Below, one piece after another: positions 6,502 to 12,362 of a stretch of DNA of 12,362 nucleotides. The translations under genes and the position numbers were made by a program. A model generated the notes under the pieces. That model had not been told where the DNA came from, made no database searches, and saw nothing but the letters and a program-made list of their open reading frames with translations. Positions within the stretch are counted from its first letter, which is position 1. Each line of letters starts with the position of its first letter. This DNA is from JBBQXK01 sp038251625 (GTDB lineage Bacteria; Pseudomonadota; Alphaproteobacteria; Rhodobacterales; Rhodobacteraceae): assembly GCA_038251625.1 (NCBI GenBank), contig JBBSBE010000117.1:1-12362 (forward strand). Direction: 5' to 3'.

Positions 6502-7194
6502 ATGCTGACCCGCAAGCAACTGGAACTTCTGGACTTCATCAAGAACCGGATGGATCGTGACGGTGTTCCCCCGTCGTTTGACGAGATGAAGGACGCGCTC
6601 GACCTGCGCTCGAAATCGGGCATCCACCGCCTCATCACCGCGCTCGAGGAACGGGGCTTCATCCGCCGCCTTGCCCACCGCGCACGCGCCATCGAGATCC
6701 TGAAACTGCCCGAGGCGATGGAACGTCCCGGGTTCCGCCCCCGCCTGATCGACAACCCCGCCCCGCCGCCGCCCGCGCCTTCCCGCGCGATGGCCGTGAT
6801 GGCCGCCGATGCGATGGAACTGCCCGTCATGGGCCGCATCGCCGCTGGCGTTCCGATCGAGGCGATCTCGGAAGTGTCGCACCACATCGCGGTGCCCGGA
6901 ACCATGCTGTCCGGCTCGGGCCAGCATTACGCGCTTGAGGTGAAGGGCGATTCGATGATCGAGGCCGGGATCAACGACGGCGATATCGTGGTGATCCGCG
7001 AACAATCGACCGCGGAAAACGGCGATATTGTCGTGGCGCTGGTGGAAGAGCAGGAGGCAACGCTGAAGCGGTTCCGCCGCAAGGGCGGGATGATCGCGCT
7101 GGAAGCGGCGAACCCGGCCTATGAGACGCGCGTTCTGCCCGATCACAAGGTCCGCGTGCAGGGCCGCCTCGTGGGGCTGATCCGCACCTACTGA
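6502..7194 (+). CDS. lexA: LexA repressor, SOS regulator with self-cleaving peptidase domain
   Basis: LexA (230 aa) represses DNA-damage genes until RecA-stimulated self-cleavage. The N-terminal winged helix-turn-helix covers about 1-70 (LTRKQLELLDFIKNRM, VPPSFDEMKDALDLRSKSGI, LITALEERGFIRRL). A Pro-rich linker (about 86-94) precedes the S24 domain: the Ala115-Gly116 cleavage site in GRIAAGVPIEA, Ser151 in KGDSMIEAGI and Lys189 in EATLKRF form the cleavage site and Ser/Lys dyad. Length exceeds the E. coli protein because of the linker, as is usual in Alphaproteobacteria. Start is ATG 6502 with GAGGA 6 nt upstream; the upstream open frame to 6430 runs through the operator and is rejected. Autoregulation is indicated by the SOS boxes before it. 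The last 7 bp overlap the end of comEC on the other strand. Confidence 0.97.
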   Translation: MLTRKQLELLDFIKNRMDRDGVPPSFDEMKDALDLRSKSGIHRLITALEERGFIRRLAHRARAIEILKLPEAMERPGFRPRLIDNPAPPPPAPSRAMAVMAADAMELPVMGRIAAGVPIEAISEVSHHIAVPGTMLSGSGQHYALEVKGDSMIEAGINDGDIVVIREQSTAENGDIVVALVEEQEATLKRFRRKGGMIALEAANPAYETRVLPDHKVRVQGRLVGLIRTY

Positions 7195-9305
7195 TCCGGT
7201 TTCGCCAGCATCTCTGCCTGCGCAGGCGCCGCTCGCCCGGTCCAGACGCGCGCCTGCACTTCGGCAGGCATCATCCGCAGCGCCCCGCCCGGCGCGGGCC
7301 ACAGCGCCACTGCCCCCGTCGCGCGCAGGGTCTTGGCGTCAATCAGCAGGCACCCGCCCGGCACTGGCCCGGGCGCCGCATCGCCTGCCAGCACCACCAG
7401 ATCGGCCGCCGCACAGGCCTCGGCCAGCGCCGCACGGCCTTTCCGTCCCTTCAGATGCACGCCCCGCCATCCGCCCACCGCGAACGCCCGCTGCCCCGCC
7501 TCCCCGCTCATGCCGGGCCGCAGCGCTGCCGCTTCCTGCGCGGCAAGGTCGCCGTCATTCTCAATCCATTGCCCGGCGGCAAACCCCGCCCCCTTCGGCG
7601 CCGACAGCGCGCGCCCCTCGGGGCCAAGCACGCCCACAAGCGCCGCATCGGCGCTGATCAGCACGGGCGGGCGCGCAGCCATCCCCCATCCGGCAAAGGC
7701 CAGCGCAACGGGCAGCACGCCCGCCAGCCGCGCCCGGCCCGGCACCAGCACCACAAACGCGCCACCCAGTGTCAGCACCCCCAGCATCCACGGCGGCGGC
7801 GCGGGCACCACGCGCACCGCCCCATCAAGCCCCGCCACGAAATCCGATACCCACAGCACGTAGGTCAGCCCCCGCCCCATCACCCAGAGCGGCACCCCTT
7901 CAAGGCCGAAGGGCGCCAGAAGCCCCGCGATCACGGCGGAGGGCATGATCACGGCGCCCATCACCGGCACCGCCATCATGTTGGCCAGCAAGCCATATTC
8001 CGCGATCCGGTTGAAATGCGCGGCGGCGTAGGGCGCCGTCGCCATGCCCGCCAGCACAGAGGACAGGAACAGCGCATAGACCGGCACCACCCACGGCGGC
8101 ATCCCTTGCGGCCCGAAACGCCCGCGCAACGCGCCAAACCCCGCCACCAGCGCCACCGTGGCCGCAAAGGACATCTGGAACCCCGGCTCCAGCATGGCCT
8201 CGGGCTGCACCACCAGCAGCACCACCGCCGCCATCGCCACCGACCGCAGCGTGACCGCCCGGCGGTCGAACAGCACCGCCACCAGCATCACCGCGATCAT
8301 CACGAAGGCGCGCTCGGTGGCCACGCTCATGCCCGATATCACCAGATACGCAGCCCCCACCCCCAGCGCCACGACCGCCGCCACCTTCTTGCCCGCCACC
8401 CGCAGCCCCAGTACCGGCACCAGCGCCAGACCGTAGCGCACGGCGCCAAAGATGAACCCGACCAGAAGGCTCATATGCAGCCCAGAGATGGCCAGCAGAT
8501 GCGCAAGGCTCGAATCGCGAAAGCTTTGCTGCGCCTCCCGGCTGATCCCTGCCCTGTCGCCCACGATCAGCGCGGCGGCCACTGCGCCCGCATCCCCGGG
8601 GATCCGCGCCTCCAGCCCCGCCCGCAGCCGCGCGCGAAACCGGTTGATGACCGCCTCCCCCGGCGCCGCATCGGCCCAGAGGACCAGCGGCACGCGGGTG
8701 TATCCGACCGCCCCAAGCCCGTCGAAATAGGCCATGCGGCGAAAATCAAAGCCGCCGGGCTCTACCGGGCCCTCGGGGGCGGAAAGATGCCCCGTCGCCA
8801 TCACCACCATCCCCGGCACCGGCGCCAGCACCTGATCCCCGTGCAGCGACAGCCGCACCCGCCCCGGTGTGCGGGCGGGCGCCACATCGTCCAGCACCAC
8901 ACGGTCAAGCGTCACCCGCGGCGCGTCCGATTGCGACCGGTCCACGGTGATCACGCGGCCCGTGACCGCGCCATAATAGCGAAACTCCAGCCGGGGCGTC
9001 GCCACCGCCTCGGCCCGCACCGCCGCCACAAGGAACCCCGCCGCCACGCAGGCCAACGCCACCGCAGGGGGATGCAACGCCTCGACAGGCCCCGCCCGCG
9101 CCAGCACCGCCAGCAGGATCACCGCGACCGCCGCGACATGCGCTTCCACGCCCGGCTCGACCGACACGCCGAACCACAGTGCCACGCCGACCCCCATGCA
9201 GATGGGCACCCAAGGGAAAAGCTGCCCCCGCGCCTCGGCCAGCAACAGGCCAAGCACCCCGAACCACCCCCCGATCCGGGCAAAAGAGCCAGCCGTTGCG
9301 CGCAC
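7188..9305 (-). CDS. comEC: ComEC/Rec2-family DNA-uptake channel protein
   Basis: ComEC (705 aa with the chosen start) is the inner-membrane channel that admits single-stranded DNA during natural transformation. After two or three N-terminal membrane segments comes a beta-rich periplasmic DUF4131-type domain (about 90-220, with TLDRVVLDDVAPARTPGRVRL). The competence domain follows with GDRAGISREAQQSFRDSSLA, the hallmark ISGLHM (273-278) and repeated hydrophobic helices up to about residue 545. The remaining ~150 residues correspond to the metallo-beta-lactamase-like region, but no HxHxDH zinc motif is visible, as in other alphaproteobacterial ComEC proteins I recall. Start is GTG 9305 with GGAGG (9315-9311) 5 nt upstream; ATG 9377 in frame is possible but adds a non-hydrophobic tail. 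The stop overlaps the lexA stop tail to tail. Whether the organism is transformable cannot be told here. Confidence 0.88.
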   Translation of the reverse strand: MRATAGSFARIGGWFGVLGLLLAEARGQLFPWVPICMGVGVALWFGVSVEPGVEAHVAAVAVILLAVLARAGPVEALHPPAVALACVAAGFLVAAVRAEAVATPRLEFRYYGAVTGRVITVDRSQSDAPRVTLDRVVLDDVAPARTPGRVRLSLHGDQVLAPVPGMVVMATGHLSAPEGPVEPGGFDFRRMAYFDGLGAVGYTRVPLVLWADAAPGEAVINRFRARLRAGLEARIPGDAGAVAAALIVGDRAGISREAQQSFRDSSLAHLLAISGLHMSLLVGFIFGAVRYGLALVPVLGLRVAGKKVAAVVALGVGAAYLVISGMSVATERAFVMIAVMLVAVLFDRRAVTLRSVAMAAVVLLVVQPEAMLEPGFQMSFAATVALVAGFGALRGRFGPQGMPPWVVPVYALFLSSVLAGMATAPYAAAHFNRIAEYGLLANMMAVPVMGAVIMPSAVIAGLLAPFGLEGVPLWVMGRGLTYVLWVSDFVAGLDGAVRVVPAPPPWMLGVLTLGGAFVVLVPGRARLAGVLPVALAFAGWGMAARPPVLISADAALVGVLGPEGRALSAPKGAGFAAGQWIENDGDLAAQEAAALRPGMSGEAGQRAFAVGGWRGVHLKGRKGRAALAEACAAADLVVLAGDAAPGPVPGGCLLIDAKTLRATGAVALWPAPGGALRMMPAEVQARVWTGRAAPAQAEMLAKPDQ

Positions 9306-9315
9306 CTTGCCCTCC
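9306..9315 (-). promoter_or_regulatory. Shine-Dalgarno site supporting the GTG start of comEC
   Basis: GGAGG on the minus strand (9315-9311) lies 5 nt before GTG 9305. The longer reading frame, open to 9431, runs into the gltX coding sequence on the other strand and has no comparable ribosome site, so this one decides the start. Confidence 0.55.
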
Positions 9316-9365
9316 GGCCCACGATTGCCTATCCCTGCGACGCTAGCCTCGCATGGTTTCCGAAA

Positions 9366-9396
9366 GGTTAACCGCATCCTCCCGGAAGGCCCCCCG
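9366..9396 (+). promoter_or_regulatory. gltX leader and ribosome-binding region
   Basis: An 8-bp palindrome GGTTAACC (9366-9373) is followed by CATCCTCCCGGAAGGCCC, with GGAAGG at 9384-9389, 7 nt before ATG 9397. The segment matches the trpG leader (GGTTCACC at 369-376, then CATCCTCCCGGGAAGGCCC). The rest of the 91-bp comEC/gltX divergent gap shows no convincing -35/-10 pair on either strand. Confidence 0.4.
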
Positions 9397-10791
9397 ATGT
9401 CTGTCGTCACCCGTTTTGCCCCATCCCCCACCGGCTATCTGCACATCGGCGGCGCGCGCACGGCGCTCTTCAACTGGCTCTATGCGCGGGGCCGTGGCGG
9501 CAAGTTCCTGCTGCGGATCGAGGATACCGACCGCGAGCGATCCACGCCCGAGGCGACGGCGGCGATCCTGCAAGGTCTCACCTGGCTCGGCCTCGACTGG
9601 GATGGCGACGCGGTCAGCCAGTTCGCGCAGCGCGACCGCCACGCAACGGTCGCGCATGAGATGCTGACGCGAGGATCGGCTTACAAGTGCTTTTCTACGC
9701 AAGAGGAAATCGCAGCTTTCCGCGCGGCCGAAGAAGCCGCCGGGCGCTATCCCGTCTTCCTCAGCCCCTGGCGCGACGCCGACCCCTCCACCCACCCCGA
9801 CGCGCCCTTCGCCATCCGCATGAAGGCGCCCCGCGACGGCGAGACCACCATCGAGGATGCCGTGCAGGGCAGCGTCCGCATCCAGAACGCCACGCTCGAC
9901 GACATGATCGTGCTGCGCTCGGACGGCACGCCTGTCTACATGCTGGCCGTGGTCGTGGATGATCACGACATGGGCGTGACCCACGTGATCCGGGGCGACG
10001 ATCACCTCAACAACGCGTTTCGCCAGCAGATGGTCTATGCGGCCATGGGCTGGACGGTGCCCGTCTGGGCCCATATCCCGCTGATCCACGGGCCGGACGG
10101 CAAGAAGCTGTCGAAACGCCACGGGGCCACGGCGGTCGGCGATTACCAGTTGCAGGGCTATCCGGCTGCGGGCATGCGCAACTACCTGACCCGTCTGGGG
10201 TGGAGCCATGGCGATGACGAGGTCTTTACCTCCGATCAGGCGCGGAACTGGTTCGATCTGTCCGGGATCGGGCGATCCCCGGCCCGACTCGACTTCAAGA
10301 AGCTGGAACACGTCTGCGGCCAGCAGATCGGCATGGCCGAAAATGCTGCGCTGCTGCATGAAATCGACAATTTCCTCACAGCCACCGGACGGCGAGCGCT
10401 GACACCCGCGCAAAGCGATCTGATGCTGCGCGCCATGCCACACCTCAAAGACCGCGCGAAGACCTTCCCGGAACTTCTTGAAAAGGCGCATTTTGCGCTG
10501 GCATCGCGCCCCATCGTGCCGGATGCCGCCGCCGCGCCTTCGCTCGACGACACGGGCCGGAACATGCTGAAATCCTTGACGCCGCAGTTGCAAAATGCAG
10601 AGTGGGCAAGAGCCTCGCTGGAGCCGATCCTGACAGACGCGGCAGCGGCACTTGGCATCGGTTTCGGAAAGCTTGCCGCTCCCTTGCGCGCCGCACTTGC
10701 GGGCCGCACCGCGACGCCAAGCGTCTATGACATGATGCTGGTGATCGGGCGGGAAGAGACGATCGCACGGCTGAAGGACGCCGCTCCCTGA
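9397..10791 (+). CDS. gltX: glutamyl-tRNA synthetase (class I)
   Basis: GltX (464 aa, full length) attaches glutamate to tRNA. The class I Rossmann fold begins at once with TRFAPSPTGYLHIGGARTAL, where HIGG (16-19) is the HIGH-type signature. LLRIEDTDRERS, VIRGDDHLNN and HIPLIHGPDGKKLSKRHGA follow, with the KMSKS-type motif KLSKR at 237-241. The C-terminal third is the helical anticodon-binding region. Alphaproteobacteria often carry two gltX copies, one of which may favour tRNA-Gln or misacylate it for the GatCAB route; which copy this is cannot be told from one gene. Start is ATG 9397 with GGAAGG upstream; longer frames would run into comEC. gltA follows 77 bp later with its own candidate promoter. 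Confidence 0.96.
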   Translation: MSVVTRFAPSPTGYLHIGGARTALFNWLYARGRGGKFLLRIEDTDRERSTPEATAAILQGLTWLGLDWDGDAVSQFAQRDRHATVAHEMLTRGSAYKCFSTQEEIAAFRAAEEAAGRYPVFLSPWRDADPSTHPDAPFAIRMKAPRDGETTIEDAVQGSVRIQNATLDDMIVLRSDGTPVYMLAVVVDDHDMGVTHVIRGDDHLNNAFRQQMVYAAMGWTVPVWAHIPLIHGPDGKKLSKRHGATAVGDYQLQGYPAAGMRNYLTRLGWSHGDDEVFTSDQARNWFDLSGIGRSPARLDFKKLEHVCGQQIGMAENAALLHEIDNFLTATGRRALTPAQSDLMLRAMPHLKDRAKTFPELLEKAHFALASRPIVPDAAAAPSLDDTGRNMLKSLTPQLQNAEWARASLEPILTDAAAALGIGFGKLAAPLRAALAGRTATPSVYDMMLVIGREETIARLKDAAP

Positions 10792-10810
10792 GCGCACCTT
10801 CCGCCCTGCA

Positions 10811-10845
10811 TTGACGCAAACGGGCCGTTTTGGCACCCTTGTGCC
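10811..10845 (+). promoter_or_regulatory. gltA promoter/operator region with two small dyads
   Basis: TTGACG (10811-10816) is a good -35 element. A perfect odd-centred dyad AAACGG-G-CCGTTT (10818-10830) fills the spacer, and GGCAC-CCTT-GTGCC (10832-10845) lies where the -10 would fall. No good -10 hexamer is visible 17 bp downstream, so the promoter may need an activator or the match may be accidental. The first dyad is too tight for a strong terminator hairpin. Confidence 0.4.
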
Positions 10846-10868
10846 TTGGCCCAGAGGAGGAGCCTGTC

Positions 10869-12176
10869 ATGGCAGACACGACCACTGGCGCACCGAAAAC
10901 CGCAACGCTGACCTTCGACAACACGTCCGTCGAGTTGCCGATCCACTCGCCCGTCCTTGGCCCCGATGTCATCGACATCGGCAAGCTTTATGCTCAGGCG
11001 GACGTGTTCACCTACGATCCGGGCTTCACATCGACCGCATCCTGCGAAAGCACGATCACCTTTATCGACGGCGACAAGGGCGAGCTTCTTTATCGCGGCT
11101 ACCCGATCGAACAGCTTGCCGAAGGCTCGCATTTCCTCGAGGTTTGCTATCTTTTGCTCTACGCAGAGCTGCCCTCGGCAACGCAGCTTTCCGATTTCGT
11201 GGCGCGCGTGACGAACCACACGATGCTGCACGAACAGATGCAGTATTTCTATCGTGGGTTCCGCCGCGACGCGCATCCGATGGCCACCATGGTGGGCGTC
11301 GTCGGCGCGATGAGCGCCTTTTATCACGACAGCACCGATATCGCCGATCCCTGGCAGCGTGAGGTTGCCGCGATCCGCATGATCGCCAAGATGCCCACCA
11401 TCGCCGCCTGGGCCTACAAGTATTCCATCGGCCAGCCGATGGTCTATCCGCAGAACAACCTCGACTATGCGTCGAACTTCCTGCGGATGTGCTTTGCCGT
11501 CCCGTGCGAGGATTACGTGGTCAACCCGGTCCTGTCGAAAGCGATGGACCGGATCATGACGCTCCACGCCGATCACGAACAGAACGCCTCCACCTCCACC
11601 GTCCGGCTTGCCGGATCGTCTGGTGCCAACCCCTTCGCCTGCATCGCCGCCGGCATCGCCTGCCTCTGGGGTCCCGCCCACGGCGGCGCCAACCAGGCGT
11701 GTCTGGAAATGCTGCGCGAGATCGGCAGCGTGGACCGTATCCCCGAATACATCGCGCGGGCGAAAGACAAGAACGATCCCTTCCGCCTGATGGGCTTCGG
11801 CCACCGCGTCTACAAGAACTTCGACCCCCGCGCCAAGGTGATGAAGGAAAGCGCCGACGAGGTGCTGGGCCTTCTGGGGATCGACAACAACCCCACCCTT
11901 CAGGTCGCCAAGGAGTTGGAGCGGATCGCGCTGGAGGATGAGTATTTCATCTCCAAGAAGCTCTACCCCAACGTCGATTTCTACTCGGGCATCATCCTCG
12001 ATGCGATGGGCTTCCCCACCGCGATGTTCACCCCCATTTTTGCCGTCAGCCGCACCGTCGGCTGGATCGCGCAGTGGAAAGAGATGATCGCCGAAAAGAA
12101 CCAGAAGATCGGACGCCCGCGCCAGCTCTATATCGGGGCACCCCGGCGCGACTACGTGAACGTCAAGCACCGCTGA
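10869..12176 (+). CDS. gltA: citrate synthase
   Basis: GltA (435 aa) condenses oxaloacetate with acetyl-CoA to citrate, the entry step of the TCA cycle. It matches the longer Gram-negative hexameric (type II) class, with an N-terminal beta domain (about 1-55) leading into DPGFTSTASCESTITFIDGD. Catalytic residues are His271 in WGPAHGGANQ, His312 in GFGHRVYKNFDPRAKVM and Asp370 in YPNVDFYSGI; LHADHEQNASTSTVRLAGS (232-250) and the C-terminal IGRPRQLYIG are also diagnostic. NADH sensitivity is likely for this class but unproven here. Start is ATG 10869, with GAGGAGG (10854-10860) 8 nt upstream; the open frame from 10830 has no such site. It is followed by a clear terminator, so it ends its transcription unit. 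Confidence 0.97.
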   Translation: MADTTTGAPKTATLTFDNTSVELPIHSPVLGPDVIDIGKLYAQADVFTYDPGFTSTASCESTITFIDGDKGELLYRGYPIEQLAEGSHFLEVCYLLLYAELPSATQLSDFVARVTNHTMLHEQMQYFYRGFRRDAHPMATMVGVVGAMSAFYHDSTDIADPWQREVAAIRMIAKMPTIAAWAYKYSIGQPMVYPQNNLDYASNFLRMCFAVPCEDYVVNPVLSKAMDRIMTLHADHEQNASTSTVRLAGSSGANPFACIAAGIACLWGPAHGGANQACLEMLREIGSVDRIPEYIARAKDKNDPFRLMGFGHRVYKNFDPRAKVMKESADEVLGLLGIDNNPTLQVAKELERIALEDEYFISKKLYPNVDFYSGIILDAMGFPTAMFTPIFAVSRTVGWIAQWKEMIAEKNQKIGRPRQLYIGAPRRDYVNVKHR

Positions 12177-12197
12177 CGGCAGCGCACACGTCACCCG

Positions 12198-12230
12198 AAC
12201 GGCGGCCCACCCGGGCCGCCGTTTGTCATT
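12198..12230 (+). terminator. rho-independent terminator after gltA
   Basis: An 11-bp perfect GC-rich stem, AACGGCGGCCC (12198-12208) and GGGCCGCCGTT (12213-12223), encloses the loop ACCC and is followed by a T-containing run (TTGTCATT). It begins 22 bp after the gltA stop. The run of T is imperfect, but stem strength and position make termination likely. Confidence 0.85.
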
Positions 12231-12251
12231 CCGGCGTCACAGAACCTTCAC

Positions 12252-12362
12252 TTGCCCAAGCGCCATTCATTCCATATTTCACGAAATATAGAAATACGTG
12301 CCGCCTCATCCCGCTTTGCCACCCTCGGCCACCCCGGCCGGCTCGATATCCTGCGCCACCTC
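12252..12362 (+). CDS. ArsR-family (winged helix) transcriptional regulator, N-terminal fragment
   Basis: The frame with codons beginning at 12252 ends in RFATLGHPGRLDILRHL (from about 12312), the signature first helices of an ArsR/SmtB-type winged helix, here cut by the window edge. The start is unresolved: no ATG or GTG is in frame, TTG 12252 is the only conventional candidate and has no ribosome site, and the codons between it and the family-like part cross a strong dyad. A rare ATT or ATA start, a leaderless message or a base error are alternatives. Sensor residues lie beyond the window, so the inducer (metal, sulfide, redox, S-adenosyl compound) cannot be named. The gene lies downstream of the gltA terminator and is probably its own transcription unit. 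Confidence 0.6.
   Translation, partial: MPKRHSFHISRNIEIRAASSRFATLGHPGRLDILRHL
12270..12293. promoter_or_regulatory. 24-bp dyad, likely operator of the adjacent ArsR-family gene
   Basis: The core arms ATATTTC (12274-12280) and GAAATAT (12283-12289) are separated by AC; one mismatched pair further out, TTC (12270-12272) and GAA (12291-12293) continue the symmetry, so 20 of 24 positions are symmetric. It is a sharp AT-rich island in GC-rich surroundings. CTTGCC (12251-12256) and CATATT (12273-12278), 16 bp apart, could be -35 and -10, placing the dyad over the promoter. Autoregulation by the ArsR-family product is the simplest reading. Confidence 0.65.

Noticed and set aside
7455..9371. Long open frame of 638 codons on the plus strand opposite comEC
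   Set aside because: The product is extremely rich in His, Arg, Pro and Gln without domain character, as expected from reading a GC-rich gene antisense. ComEC on the other strand is well supported.
10831..10845. Possible sigma-54 promoter (TTGGCAC...GTGCC) before gltA
   Set aside because: The GG and GC elements are 11 bp apart instead of 12, and the -12 element is not TTGC; the dyad explains the similarity.
10725..12194. 489-codon minus-strand open frame opposite gltA
   Set aside because: It mirrors the codon structure of gltA; no recognisable domain, membrane or signal feature, and no ribosome site.

Overview
The window is high-GC, gene-dense bacterial chromosome. It most resembles the family Rhodobacteraceae (Alphaproteobacteria). 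Three things point there: the gene order trpG-trpD-(insert)-trpC-moaC-moeA-lexA with comEC, gltX and gltA behind it (an order I recall from Rhodobacter relatives, not looked up), an alphaproteobacterial SOS box of the GAAC-N7-GAAC type before lexA, and an alphaproteobacterial-style ComEC that lacks a complete metallo-beta-lactamase tail. No tRNA, rRNA, CRISPR array, insertion sequence or phage gene was seen.

Layout. Positions 1-259 (minus) hold the N-terminus of a membrane-anchored envelope protein, probably a YibQ-type divergent polysaccharide deacetylase. It starts at TTG behind a perfect AGGAGG and has an Ala/Pro linker built from 21-bp tandem repeats that run off the left edge. Positions 410-7194 (plus) form one long gene train: trpG, trpD, a large OafA-type acyltransferase with an SGNH domain, trpC, moaC, moeA, lexA. 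Stop and start codons overlap at trpG/trpD, trpC/moaC and moaC/moeA. The acyltransferase is the odd member and looks like an insertion between trpD and trpC. lexA has its own TTGACA promoter and three in-phase GAAC half-sites. lexA (plus) and comEC (minus, 7188-9305) overlap tail to tail by 7 bp. comEC is divergent from gltX (9397-10791), followed by gltA (10869-12176) with its own candidate promoter region and a clear rho-independent terminator. The right edge (about 12252-12362) holds a 24-bp operator-like dyad and the first part of an ArsR-family regulator.

Function. trpG, trpD and trpC catalyse glutamine amidotransfer, anthranilate phosphoribosylation and indole-3-glycerol-phosphate synthesis in tryptophan biosynthesis. 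moaC and moeA act in molybdenum cofactor synthesis. lexA controls the SOS response. comEC is the inner-membrane DNA-uptake channel. gltX charges tRNA with glutamate, and gltA is the entry enzyme of the TCA cycle.

Novelty. Almost everything is conserved housekeeping. I see no convincing undescribed multi-gene system. The points most worth a second look are the acyltransferase inside the trp/Mo-cofactor operon, the triple-half-site lexA operator, and the dyad overlapping the unresolved start of the ArsR-family gene.
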